Of a stretch of 44,211 nt of DNA, positions 37,392-44,211 are shown one piece after another; the stretch's first letter is position 1; every line of letters begins with the position of its first letter. The notes beneath the pieces are model-generated. The model was not told the origin of the DNA, did no database searches, and was given only the letters and a program-made list of their open reading frames with translations. The stretch is from the IMG/VR virus record IMGVR_UViG_3300023175_000076, positions 1-44,211 of that record. One strand, given 5' to 3'. The stretch comes from a virus. The position numbers and the translations under genes were made by a program.

Positions 37392-38345
37392 ATGGCACAC
37401 GAATTGGAAATTATCAACGGTCAAGCACAAATGGCATATCGCGAGTCACAAGGTAAGCCTTGGCATGGACTTGGCGTACCTGTCAGCGATGACATGACAC
37501 CCCAGCAAATGATGGAAGTCGCTGGTCTAGACTGGGACGTAGAAAAAGTAGATACCTTTTATCGTTATAAGGGTGATAACCATTCTACTGGTCAACAGGC
37601 TCTAGTCCGTTCTACAGACGGTAAGATCCTTACTCAAGTAGGACCTGGTTGGAACCCAGTACAAAACTCAGAAGCATTTGATTTCTTTACTGACTTTGTT
37701 TCTAATGGCGACATGGTTATGGACACAGCCGGTTCTCTAAAAGACGGCAAATTGGTATGGGCTTTGGCAGACGTCAAAGATGGTTTCTCACTATTCAATG
37801 GTGACGAAGTCAATGGTTATCTACTATTCTCTAACCCCCACCAGTATGGTAAAGCAATCGATATCAAGTTCGTTATGGAACGTGTTGTTTGCAATAACAC
37901 CTTGGCTGTAGCACTTAACGAGCAGGGTCAGCCTTCTGTTCGTGTTAGCCACCGTTCAGAGTTTAATGCTGAAGCTGTAAAAGAAATCCTTGGCCTTGGT
38001 CACAACAAGGTTGAGAAGTTCAAAGAAGCAGCTGAGTTCCTTGGCTCAAAGCGTTATACCGACGAAAAGCTTACAGAGTTCTTTGGCGTTGTATTTGGCA
38101 AATCTACTAAAGAAAAAGAAGATCTTGCCACTCGCGCAAAAGATGCTATGGCTCTAGTAGAAAATCAACCCGGCGATCACTTTGCACCTGGTACATGGTG
38201 GAATGCTTATAACGCGGTTACATATATGACTAACCACAAACTAGGCCGCTCAAACGATAGCCGCCTATCATCCGTATGGTTTGGTGGAAACGCCAAACGC
38301 AATATTAACGCACTAGATCTAGCATTGGAGATGGCAGATGCTTAA
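37392..38345 (+). CDS. DUF932 / TIGR03299-family phage-plasmid protein
   Basis: This 317-residue protein matches the DUF932 family: PWHGLGVPVSDDMTPQQMME (about 23-42), WNPVQNSEAFDF, GKLVWALADV, FVMERVVCNNTLAVAL, and WWNAYNAVTYMTNHKLG then SRLSSVWFGGNAKRNINALD at the end. These proteins are common in phages and plasmids and have no proven function. Its codon use is richer in preferred C-ending codons than its neighbours, suggesting strong expression. Confidence 0.85.
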   Translation: MAHELEIINGQAQMAYRESQGKPWHGLGVPVSDDMTPQQMMEVAGLDWDVEKVDTFYRYKGDNHSTGQQALVRSTDGKILTQVGPGWNPVQNSEAFDFFTDFVSNGDMVMDTAGSLKDGKLVWALADVKDGFSLFNGDEVNGYLLFSNPHQYGKAIDIKFVMERVVCNNTLAVALNEQGQPSVRVSHRSEFNAEAVKEILGLGHNKVEKFKEAAEFLGSKRYTDEKLTEFFGVVFGKSTKEKEDLATRAKDAMALVENQPGDHFAPGTWWNAYNAVTYMTNHKLGRSNDSRLSSVWFGGNAKRNINALDLALEMADA

Positions 38346-38469
38346 ATTACTAAAAGACTTTGATACTCATATTCGTAACCTTAAGCCAATTGAAGTAGTC
38401 CTTTATGGACTAATTCTAGGAATGATTTTAATTTGGATTGATCCACTTGCAATCATTCGGGGCTTTTAA
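38338..38469 (+). CDS. 43-residue single-pass membrane protein
   Basis: ATG 38338 overlaps the end of the DUF932 gene and TAA 38467-38469 overlaps the next ATG. It has one membrane segment (IEVVLYGLILGMILIWI) after a basic N-terminus. Coupling on both sides supports translation. Function unknown. Confidence 0.55.
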   Translation: MLKLLKDFDTHIRNLKPIEVVLYGLILGMILIWIDPLAIIRGF

Positions 38470-38828
38470 TGCTAAATAGTTATTTCATAGTTTCAGCAGT
38501 ACACCTTTCTGGTGTACTTGCTTTTCAATATACAGAGAATGAGTATTGGCTTTTTCCTGGGGTTGCATTAATTTGTTGGTCTATGATTAATTTTATTAAT
38601 GCAGTCGGGACAATCTTAAGTCCTGGTGAAATTGAAATAGAGTTTGATGATGTGCCATCACGACTTAAATTAGTACAACAATTAGGAGCTGCAATTACAG
38701 CATACATGATGTATACCGTAGGTTATCAATTGTTTGCAGGTGCAGCTTACTTTATGATTTTAGTAACAGTATGGGCTATACTTAAAACATGGGCATACTT
38801 TTACGGAGAGGAAAATGAAGAAGAATGA
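38469..38828 (+). CDS. Multi-pass membrane protein
   Basis: This 119-residue protein has about four hydrophobic segments, near residues 3-18, 28-50, 72-90 and 92-110. A short loop between the second and third is acidic (EIEIEFDDVPSR). It ends in EENEEE. Family not recognised; a small membrane protein acting on the host envelope is plausible. Confidence 0.55.
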   Translation: MLNSYFIVSAVHLSGVLAFQYTENEYWLFPGVALICWSMINFINAVGTILSPGEIEIEFDDVPSRLKLVQQLGAAITAYMMYTVGYQLFAGAAYFMILVTVWAILKTWAYFYGEENEEE

Positions 38829-39244
38829 AAATTTTAATTATGGGATTGCCGGGTGCTGGTAAAACTCACCTGGCAAAACGATTACAAGTGCATTTAAACT
38901 GTGCATGGTATAATGCAGATAAAGTTCGCGAAATGGCTAATGACTGGGATTTCAGCGATGCTGGTCGTCGTAGGCAAAGCGAACGTATGAATATGATTGC
39001 TACTTTTGAAGCAACACGTGCACGTACTGTTATTTGTGATTTTGTATGTCCAACTGGCGAAACACGTAAGCAGTTTAATGCAGACATTACTATTTGGATG
39101 GATACTATCACCGCCGGACGTTATGAGGATACTAATAAGGTATTTGAACGGCCCGATGAAGTAGATTACCACGTTCAAGGTTTTCAATCAGACGAAGAGA
39201 TTATTGAATTTGCTAACTTATTAAAGGAGAAGCATAATGTATGA
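38825..39244 (+). CDS. Adenylylsulfate kinase-like protein
   Basis: This 139-residue P-loop protein has GLPGAGKTHLA (7-17), then WYNADKVREMANDWDFSDAG followed by RRRQSERM, a form close to APS kinases (CysC), where the segment 'LDGDxxR...D..FSxxDRxENxRR' binds APS. The later half (VICDFVCPTGETRKQF) also fits. APS kinase makes PAPS, the donor for sulfotransferases, so it may serve the sulfotransferase-like genes at 47-2131 and 17647. It is shorter than CysC, and other small-molecule kinases remain possible. Confidence 0.65.
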   Translation: MKILIMGLPGAGKTHLAKRLQVHLNCAWYNADKVREMANDWDFSDAGRRRQSERMNMIATFEATRARTVICDFVCPTGETRKQFNADITIWMDTITAGRYEDTNKVFERPDEVDYHVQGFQSDEEIIEFANLLKEKHNV

Positions 39245-39659
39245 TAAGCCACGATTTGATTGGAAAAAACCAACTACACAAATGTTAGGACGATGGCAAC
39301 CTTGGCATGACGGACATACTGAGTTATTCAAGCGCTGTTTATCTGAAACCGGACAAGTTGCTATTATGATTCGTGATGTGTTTAACTTTGACGGCGATGC
39401 TGGTGCTGGTCGTACTGCAGCTCAAACTGACAATCCTTTTGGTGTAATACAAGTTATTGATAATATGAAAGCCGCATTAGAAAAAGAAGGATATCACGAC
39501 GGCTACGAATACATAATCATGGAAGTACCTAATATTGTTGATATTAGCTATGGACGGGGTGTGGGTTATACCTTTACACAACACGACCTAGGTCAAAAAA
39601 TTCACGATATTAGCGCTACAAAAATTAGAGCTAAAATGAGGGAAGATGGAAAATTATAA
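39237..39659 (+). CDS. Nucleotidyltransferase-like protein (HxGH type)
   Basis: This 140-residue protein has GRWQPWHDGHTELF (18-31), the 'G-R-F-x-P-x-H-x-G-H' motif of cytidylyl- and adenylyltransferases, and ISATKIR (125-131), the ISSTxxR counterpart. It may transfer AMP or CMP to a small phosphate. Its gene overlaps the APS-kinase-like gene, so ATP-sulfurylase-like activity is a possibility, but the sequence alone does not show it. Confidence 0.72.
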   Translation: MYDKPRFDWKKPTTQMLGRWQPWHDGHTELFKRCLSETGQVAIMIRDVFNFDGDAGAGRTAAQTDNPFGVIQVIDNMKAALEKEGYHDGYEYIIMEVPNIVDISYGRGVGYTFTQHDLGQKIHDISATKIRAKMREDGKL

Positions 39660-40230
39660 CTTTATTGAGTATTATGATTATTCATTATCTAAAAATAAAT
39701 GTGAAAGATTTATAAAATATTTTCACGACAATCCGGATTTAACTAAAGATGGATCAATGTATAATGCGGAAAAGGGATCTCATGTAAATAAAGAGTTTAA
39801 AGACTCAAAAGATTTATCTTCATATAACATGCCTGGTCAATTTGTACATCATTACTTAGAAGAAACAATCAGCTCTTGCGTAAGTAAATATGTTTCTAAG
39901 TATAGAAACGCTGGTGCAATGGTCCCATTTTCTGCTAGAGAATTTTTTAATATGCAATGGTATCCTCCTGGCGCTGGGTTTAAACAATGGCATTGCGAGG
40001 TTGCATGTAATCCTGAGCCAGAAAGAGGTTTAAGACATTTGGTTTTTATGACATATCTTAACACGGTAGAAGATGGGGGAACTGAATTTCAATACCAAAA
40101 TTTAACATTGGATGCGGTTCAAGGTCGTACTGTTATATGGCCTTCAATGTGGACACATTTTCATCGAGGAGTTGTTTCTCAAACACGAGACAAATATATT
40201 TTAACTGGTTGGCTAAATTTTGAAAAATAG
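39646..40230 (+). CDS. 2OG-Fe(II) oxygenase-like protein with HxE motif
   Basis: This 194-residue protein resembles prolyl-4-hydroxylase-type oxygenases: MQWYPPGAGFKQWHCE (iron site), FMTYLNTVEDGGTEFQY, AVQGRTVIWPSMWTHFHRG and TRDKYILTGWL. The expected H-x-D is here H116-x-E118, the distal His is 171 or 173 and Lys183 may bind 2-oxoglutarate. The Asp-to-Glu change makes activity uncertain. It differs in sequence from the oxygenase at 35701. Substrate unknown. Confidence 0.72.
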   Translation: MENYNFIEYYDYSLSKNKCERFIKYFHDNPDLTKDGSMYNAEKGSHVNKEFKDSKDLSSYNMPGQFVHHYLEETISSCVSKYVSKYRNAGAMVPFSAREFFNMQWYPPGAGFKQWHCEVACNPEPERGLRHLVFMTYLNTVEDGGTEFQYQNLTLDAVQGRTVIWPSMWTHFHRGVVSQTRDKYILTGWLNFEK

Positions 40231-40239
40231 GAGAATATT

Positions 40240-40482
40240 ATGAATGATACTTACACAGTAACAGCCGACGAACTTCGTCAATTTATTGAACGTTACGAAA
40301 ACCTAGCTCAAGAAAAATCAGATATCATGGACCAAATGAAAGAAGTTTTATCTGAAGCTAAAGGTCGTGGGTACGATACTAAAGTAATGAAAAAAATTAT
40401 TGCTATTCGTAAACGCAATCGTGATGATGTTGAAAACGAAAATGCAATGACTCAAATGTATATGGAAGCGTTAGGAATGTAA
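40240..40482 (+). CDS. GapR-like (DUF2312) nucleoid-associated protein
   Basis: This 80-residue protein matches alphaproteobacterial GapR along its whole length: VTADELRQFIERYENLAQEK, SDIMDQMKEVLSEAKGRGYD, TKVMKKIIAIRKRNRDD and MTQMYMEALGM. GapR forms clamps around overtwisted, AT-rich DNA ahead of polymerases and aids replication. A phage copy could support phage replication on AT-rich DNA or displace the host protein. It starts after GGAG and its presence supports an alphaproteobacterial host. Confidence 0.88.
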   Translation: MNDTYTVTADELRQFIERYENLAQEKSDIMDQMKEVLSEAKGRGYDTKVMKKIIAIRKRNRDDVENENAMTQMYMEALGM

Positions 40483-40516
40483 TGACGCCAGTAAACAAAA
40501 AAAGTAAAATTAACTA

Positions 40517-40545
40517 TTGACATTTGTTTTCATATGATATAATAT
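40517..40545 (+). promoter_or_regulatory. Sigma70-like promoter
   Basis: TTGACA at 40517-40522 and TAATAT at 40540-40545, spacer 17. It precedes the last plus-strand gene (40570) and lacks TAGAATCAG. Confidence 0.65.
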
Positions 40546-40569
40546 GGTTATATCAAAAGGAGACACGGA

Positions 40570-40743
40570 ATGTGGAAAAGATTTTACAAAATTACAGTTA
40601 CTAACGAAGCCGGAGTTGTTGTTCATAAAGGAGAAGAATATTCTGGTTATGCAACTTCAGAAGAACTTCTCTATCTTGACCGTAAATATCCTAACTGCAA
40701 AGTAGAAGCAGAGTTTATTGAACACGAATTAGAAATGGAATAA
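40570..40743 (+). CDS. Small hypothetical early protein
   Basis: ATG 40570 (eight bases after GGAG) to TAA 40741-40743; 57 residues. It reads MWKRFYKITVTNEAGVVVHK and has acidic strands and a helix (ATSEELLYLDRKYPN). Family not recognised. It converges on the capsid genes, separated by a hairpin terminator. Confidence 0.6.
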   Translation: MWKRFYKITVTNEAGVVVHKGEEYSGYATSEELLYLDRKYPNCKVEAEFIEHELEME

Positions 40744-40767
40744 AAAAGGGGAGCTTAAAAGCTCCCC
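40742..40767 (-). terminator. Intrinsic terminator after gene 23
   Basis: Seven-base GC-rich stem GGGGAGC (40748-40754) and GCTCCCC (40761-40767) around a six-base loop. On the minus strand the stem is followed by six T (40742-40747), a strong terminator for the capsid transcript. The plus strand lacks a downstream T run but would also form the hairpin. Confidence 0.85.
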
Positions 40768-40799
40768 AGTTTATTGGTAAGTTAACCTTACTCTTATTA

Positions 40800-42107
40800 T
40801 TAGAATAGGTTAGATACGCGTACTCTGCGATAGTATTCGTTTGCGTCGCGTGTAAGTGCGCCAAGACCTTGTGTTGTGCCTTCTGCGAATGGGTTTGCAA
40901 CCATGCCGTAGCGAGTTTTGAACCCGATTTTTGGCTGGAAGCTGTTCTCACCAACTGCGCGAACCATTTGTAATGGAACGTATGGGCAGTAGAAGAGACC
41001 TGCGTCAAACGCTGAAGAACCTTTGTAGCCAACAACCATGTAGTTGCTGCCTGCATATGGGTCAACATATACTTTATAACGGCCGTTAAGAACACCAGCG
41101 AATGTGTTGCCTGTGTCGTCAACTGAAAGGCTGTTAGAGTTAAGTGCTGGAGCGTAATCAAGTACACCCGCCATCTGCAACGCTGAAGCAACGTCTGAAG
41201 AACAGATAACGATGTTACCTTTACCGCGACGTGTACCTTTTGCAATTGCGTTTGCTTCTTGCTCAACTTGGAACATTAGGCCTTTGAATTTTTCTACTGA
41301 CCAGCGACCGTTTGCGTCGACGTCTAAGTCAAAGATACCAGCTGATGATGTGCCAGTTGCGCCTTGTTTAGCTGTTTGATAAATTGTACGAACAAGCTCG
41401 CGGTTGATTTCAACCAAGATTTCTGATTGAAGAATGTTTGCAAGCTCTGTTTCAGCGTCAAGACCGTGAACTGCTTTAAGGTCTTGTGCCAATTCAGTTG
41501 TGTACTCAGCTTTTAGCGCTCTTGATTTTGCAGTTACAGCAACTTTCTCGATTGAGAATGCCATTTCTGCCATTGTTGTGCCGTCGCCAAGATCTTCAGC
41601 AGTACCTGTGTCCATACCTGTACCAGTTGTGAATAGTGTTGTATTAGAAACACCACCAGTTGAACCAGTTTGTGCACCTGTACCAGCAAGTGTTGTGTCT
41701 GCTTCGTTGTAGAAGACTTCAGCACCAGCTTGTGAAGTTTTGCGTGAACGCATTGCGAAGATCAAGCCTGTTGGGCCTGTCATTGGCTGAACACCAGCAA
41801 TGTCGTATGCCATTAGGTTTGGCATTGCGCGACGTACTAATGAAATAAGGATTGGGTCATAACCAGCTGTTGGACCAGCTGCTGTTGAACCTGCACCGAA
41901 ACCACCAGTACTTGCATCGTTAGCTGGTGATTCCATAAGAAGTGAGCTCATTGCAAGCTGACGATCGCCAGATTCCAATAACGCTTTTTCTGTGTTTTCC
42001 AAGATAGTAGCTGTTACAGCTTTCTTATGTTGGTCCGCGATTGTCGAAAAAGATTCGTGCTCAAGGATTGGGCCCCACTTTTCGACAAGATTTTGATAGT
42101 TTGACAT
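40800..42107 (-). CDS. 23: Major capsid protein gp23
   Basis: This 435-residue protein has the T4 gp23 landmarks: AGYDPILISLVRRAMPNLMA then YDIAGVQPMTGPTGLIFAMR, LAQDLKAVHGLDAETELANI, and an end in YYRRVRVSNLF. T4 gp23 loses its first 65 residues to gp21; here LME|S after residue 59 is a good candidate cut, preceded by a helical targeting region. It is shorter than T4 gp23 (521) but of normal length for marine T4-like phages. It follows a late promoter and ends in a strong terminator. Codon use is C/G-rich in the third position, typical of high expression. Confidence 0.97.
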   Translation of the reverse strand: MSNYQNLVEKWGPILEHESFSTIADQHKKAVTATILENTEKALLESGDRQLAMSSLLMESPANDASTGGFGAGSTAAGPTAGYDPILISLVRRAMPNLMAYDIAGVQPMTGPTGLIFAMRSRKTSQAGAEVFYNEADTTLAGTGAQTGSTGGVSNTTLFTTGTGMDTGTAEDLGDGTTMAEMAFSIEKVAVTAKSRALKAEYTTELAQDLKAVHGLDAETELANILQSEILVEINRELVRTIYQTAKQGATGTSSAGIFDLDVDANGRWSVEKFKGLMFQVEQEANAIAKGTRRGKGNIVICSSDVASALQMAGVLDYAPALNSNSLSVDDTGNTFAGVLNGRYKVYVDPYAGSNYMVVGYKGSSAFDAGLFYCPYVPLQMVRAVGENSFQPKIGFKTRYGMVANPFAEGTTQGLGALTRDANEYYRRVRVSNLF

Positions 42108-42141
42108 TAATTCTATCTCCTTGTGATTGACTTACTGTTTT

Positions 42142-42149
42142 TATTTATA
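42142..42149 (-). promoter_or_regulatory. Late promoter of gene 23
   Basis: TATTTATA on the plus strand, so TATAAATA on the minus strand, 34 bases before the gp23 start. T4 gene 23 also has its own late promoter. Confidence 0.85.
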
Positions 42150-42165
42150 AAAGTTTTAGTTTTCA

Positions 42166-43140
42166 TTATTTTCTTGCGTTAAGAGCCTCAACGAGAGCAT
42201 TGATTGAAGAATAGTCAGAAGCTGGTTTTTTAACCTCTGTTTCTTCTGTGATGATCTCTTCTTCTTCAGCATCGTTTTCTTCAACGATTGGCTTTTCGTC
42301 AGCGAAGAATGATTCTTTTAGAATGTTAAGGTTTGAAGTATATTCTTCGACATCGCCGAAGTCAAGCTTTTCAGAAAGAACTTTTAGACGCTCACGTTGT
42401 GTCATTGTGAGATCTTCTGCTAGTTCATCAAAAACTTTCGCCGCTTTAAACGCTGCGATTTCCTTTGCAAGAGCTAGGTTCTCATCGATTTGCTTATTTG
42501 CTTCTTCTTTGAGTTCGTTAACTTGCTCTTCCAAACCAGCAACAACGTCTACAACTTCGTCATCAACTTCAATGTTGTGCTCTTCGAATAGATTACGAAG
42601 GCCATCCATTAATGACTCTGCCATTTCAACTTTGATACCAGATTCAACTGCTAGTTCGTTTTCTTTCATCCACTCTTCTACTACGTAGTCGAGATATGAG
42701 TCAAGATTTTCAACCATTGTTTCAATAGATGCGTCGATTGACTCATTCATTGATGCTTCTAGTTCAGCAGTTTTTTCTTCAACAATAGCAGTTGCTTTTG
42801 CTGTAGCTGCTTCATTAACAGCCGCTTCAAAAACAACAGTAACTTTATTTTTGAATTCTTCTGAAAGGTCCATGCCTTCAAACATAGCTGCAACAGATTC
42901 GTCGATAGAAACTACTTCTTCCTCGATGATTTCATCTGCTTCTTCAGCTTCTACTTCTTCTGCTTTAACAGCACCTTGACCAGGTGTTGCTGTGTCAACC
43001 TTATCGGCTTTTTCGCCAGGTTTCTTTTTGTCTTTACCGTGCTTTGCTGCACCACCTTCCGGTGTTACAGGTTCCGCAGCAGTCGATGGATCGCCAAAGG
43101 AAGCTTTGAATTCTTCCAATGTGTCTGTATTATCTGACAT
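42166..43140 (-). CDS. 22: Prohead scaffold (core) protein gp22
   Basis: This 324-residue, very acidic protein is mainly long helices and low-complexity stretches (e.g. EAEEADEIIEEEVVSIDESV, EEQVNELKEEANKQIDENLA), as in T4 gp22. A conserved helix (FKAAKVFDELAEDLTMTQRE) lies in the second half. IDE|S and other I/L-x-E sites would let gp21 destroy the scaffold before packaging. It stands between genes 21 and 23 in the T4 order and has a late promoter. It starts after AGGAG. Confidence 0.9.
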   Translation of the reverse strand: MSDNTDTLEEFKASFGDPSTAAEPVTPEGGAAKHGKDKKKPGEKADKVDTATPGQGAVKAEEVEAEEADEIIEEEVVSIDESVAAMFEGMDLSEEFKNKVTVVFEAAVNEAATAKATAIVEEKTAELEASMNESIDASIETMVENLDSYLDYVVEEWMKENELAVESGIKVEMAESLMDGLRNLFEEHNIEVDDEVVDVVAGLEEQVNELKEEANKQIDENLALAKEIAAFKAAKVFDELAEDLTMTQRERLKVLSEKLDFGDVEEYTSNLNILKESFFADEKPIVEENDAEEEEIITEETEVKKPASDYSSINALVEALNARK

Positions 43141-43176
43141 ATGTGCTTCTCCTTTTTATTTGTGGATTTGTAATCA

Positions 43177-43184
43177 TATTTATA
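43177..43184 (-). promoter_or_regulatory. Late promoter of gene 22
   Basis: Minus-strand TATAAATA 36 bases before the gp22 start and inside the gap after gene 21. Confidence 0.8.
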
Positions 43185-43190
43185 ATAATA

Positions 43191-43889
43191 TTATTTTCTC
43201 AGCGTATTTATAAAACGTTCAAACATTCTTGAAGCCAATGCCTCATCGATTGTATGGATTGTGCGCTTATAATGTCTTTTAACTTCTTTTTGAATCTCTT
43301 CGACAACCTCTGCAACTTCTTGTTGTTGCGCTTTTGGTAACCAAGAGTTAGAAGCAATATCATAGTAATATTCAATATTCTCCATGATACCATTGACAAA
43401 GCAATTAGGCCCAGATGGGTCAGTTACAATATCAACAGTTGCAAGATGGAAATCGTCTTGTACTTCCATAATGCCGTCTTTAGTTGGTTTTACAGAACCA
43501 AGGCCACGTGTAGAAACGCCAATCCTTACGCCTTCATCCATAAATGTTTTAACAATCTCACCCATTGGAGTGCTAAGGATTTTAGCTTTACCAATAAAGT
43601 TAGAACCATCTCTTTTCATCTCAGTAATGAGATGAGAAACACGGTCGCCATTAATTGTTGGGCCATCTGGGTGACCCAATTCACCGAGTGCACGTTTTGT
43701 GTCGATGAAATCTTTTTGATAGCGAACCATCTCTTTTTCAAGAACCTGACTAGGATACCAACGCCCATTGCGGTTCTTTAAATCCCCTTGCATGAAAATA
43801 CCTTCGATGAAGTGAGATTTTTTACCAGTGGCCTCGTCAAGAACAGAGGATACTGAGCATTCTTCCACAACTTCTGTAATTAATTTCAT
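43191..43889 (-). CDS. 21: Prohead core protease gp21
   Basis: This 232-residue protein is the T4 gp21-type serine protease (peptidase family U9 / herpesvirus-assemblin fold). GIFMQGDLKNRNGRWYP (30-46), ALGELGHPDGP with the active His73, and RIGVSTRGLGS with Ser126 are the catalytic blocks. It cuts the scaffold, gp23 and internal proteins after I/L-x-E. LDE|A near residue 19 could be a self-cleavage site. Its targets probably include the internal-protein cluster at 2163-7316. Start is 24 bases after a late octamer, with AAGGA before the ATG. Confidence 0.93.
   Translation of the reverse strand: MKLITEVVEECSVSSVLDEATGKKSHFIEGIFMQGDLKNRNGRWYPSQVLEKEMVRYQKDFIDTKRALGELGHPDGPTINGDRVSHLITEMKRDGSNFIGKAKILSTPMGEIVKTFMDEGVRIGVSTRGLGSVKPTKDGIMEVQDDFHLATVDIVTDPSGPNCFVNGIMENIEYYYDIASNSWLPKAQQQEVAEVVEEIQKEVKRHYKRTIHTIDEALASRMFERFINTLRK
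43205..43212 (-). promoter_or_regulatory. Second late promoter octamer before gene 22
   Basis: A second minus-strand TATAAATA in the last codons of gene 21, 28 bases upstream of the first. It may be a tandem late promoter, or it may be chance in a Lys/Tyr-coding segment. Confidence 0.5.
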
Positions 43890-43912
43890 TTTTATATCCT
43901 TTTTTAAAACTT

Positions 43913-43920
43913 ATTTATAA
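43913..43920 (-). promoter_or_regulatory. Late promoter of gene 21
   Basis: Minus-strand TATAAATA, 23 bases before the gp21 start, in the gap after the next upstream gene. Confidence 0.8.
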
Positions 43921-43968
43921 TTTATAAGCCATCGTAATAGTTCTTAGAAAGTTCACCCCAAATAGCTG

Positions 43969-44211
43969 TTAACTTACTGTTTTAGCAAAAGATAAGATTT
44001 CGTTAAAACCTTTTTGCGATTGCATCATTGTTTGTTCCATTTTGCGGCGATTAGAAGAGTTTAATCCTTTCATCATCCCATTTAATTTATCTGCGTCTTC
44101 ATTAGAAAGCTTTACAGTTTTTCCATCTTTTAGTTTAATGGAACCTTGCTTATAAGCTTCGTCAATAGATTCTCTTGTGGCAATAACATCCTGTCCTTTG
44201 TCATCAGTACG
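43969..44211 (-). CDS. C-terminal part of a gene upstream of gene 21
   Basis: The minus-strand frame enters from the right edge and stops at 43969-43971. The 80 visible residues read KGQDVIATRESIDEAYKQGS, a strand (IKLKDGKTVKLSNEDA), then helices (DKLNGMMKGLNSSNRRKMEQ) ending FNEILSFAKTVS. In T4 genes 67 and 68 lie here, but it does not look like gp67, which is found at 9605 in this window. It may be the end of another head protein. I cannot name it. Confidence 0.6.
   Translation of the reverse strand, partial: RTDDKGQDVIATRESIDEAYKQGSIKLKDGKTVKLSNEDADKLNGMMKGLNSSNRRKMEQTMMQSQKGFNEILSFAKTVS

Noticed and set aside
40715-41266. A 183-residue open frame on the minus strand within gene 23
   Set aside because: It is the shifted frame of the highly expressed capsid gene, Gln/Leu/Thr-rich with no motif; gp23 in the other frame is certain.
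42248-42688. A 146-residue plus-strand frame opposite gene 22
   Set aside because: It is a Ser-rich antisense shadow of the acidic scaffold gene.

Overview
This window is part of the genome of a T4-like myovirus (a tailed phage related to Escherichia phage T4). The diagnostic genes are on the minus strand at the right end. There the head-assembly order of T4 is kept: prohead protease gp21, scaffold gp22, major capsid protein gp23. Each is preceded by a T4-type late promoter octamer (TATAAATA), and the block ends in a strong terminator. Elsewhere there are homologues of the T4 primase gp61, RNase H and spike-tip PAAR protein gp5.4, plus a probable gp67. Two genes point to an alphaproteobacterial, probably marine, host: an ALA synthase of the C4 (Shemin) heme pathway and a GapR/DUF2312 nucleoid protein. 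The DNA is AT-rich and very tightly packed, with frequent ATGA and TAATG overlaps. I see no tRNA, rRNA, CRISPR array or transposon, and no gene-free stretch longer than about 150 bases.

Layout. (1) 1-2131: sulfotransferase-like and GT25 glycosyltransferase-like genes. (2) 2127-7316: late genes for small basic proteins, most starting with an SFKQY(I/L/M)xE-like peptide that resembles the T4 capsid targeting sequence and the gp21 cleavage site. I read these as a set of packaged internal proteins. (3) 7346-9158: conserved virion-type proteins. (4) 9170-11077: a peptidoglycan-binding protein, gp67, a nested i-spanin/o-spanin pair and a coiled-coil protein with a C-terminal membrane anchor. (5) 11081-17647: primase, ThyX, ribonucleotide reductase (NrdB carrying an ATP-cone, NrdA lacking one), ALA synthase and a DUF454 membrane protein. 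(6) 17647-23678: a sulfotransferase-like gene, a SleB-type cell-wall hydrolase, and a sugar/surface-chemistry group (cytidylyltransferase, phosphomannomutase, KdsA, cupin, radical SAM with a separate SPASM gene). (7) 23691-40743: many small early genes mixed with glutaredoxin, a nucleotide kinase, a GT4 glycosyltransferase, RNase H, a HAD nucleotidase, PhoH, PAAR, an MGME1-like exonuclease, two 2OG-Fe(II) oxygenases, a DUF932 protein, an APS-kinase-like protein and GapR. (8) 40742-44211, minus strand: the capsid block.

Two promoter systems divide the window. Late octamers precede the internal-protein, gp67 and capsid genes. Sigma70-like promoters with 16-17 base spacing precede the early genes. 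Many of the early ones share a TAGAATCAG element, present in both orientations, and have TGTACA in place of TTGACA. That looks like a phage-specific early promoter family or an operator set.

Working together, the early genes supply nucleotides (Nrd, ThyX, glutaredoxin, kinase, nucleotidase), replicate DNA (primase, RNase H, exonuclease), and change host heme synthesis, surface sugars and possibly nucleoid structure. The late genes build the head and load it with processed internal proteins. The points most worth following up are the internal-protein cluster (including a cytidylyltransferase that may be cut by gp21), the TAGAATCAG promoter family, the direct-repeat-flanked small genes, the relocated gene 67, and the phage ALA synthase and GapR.
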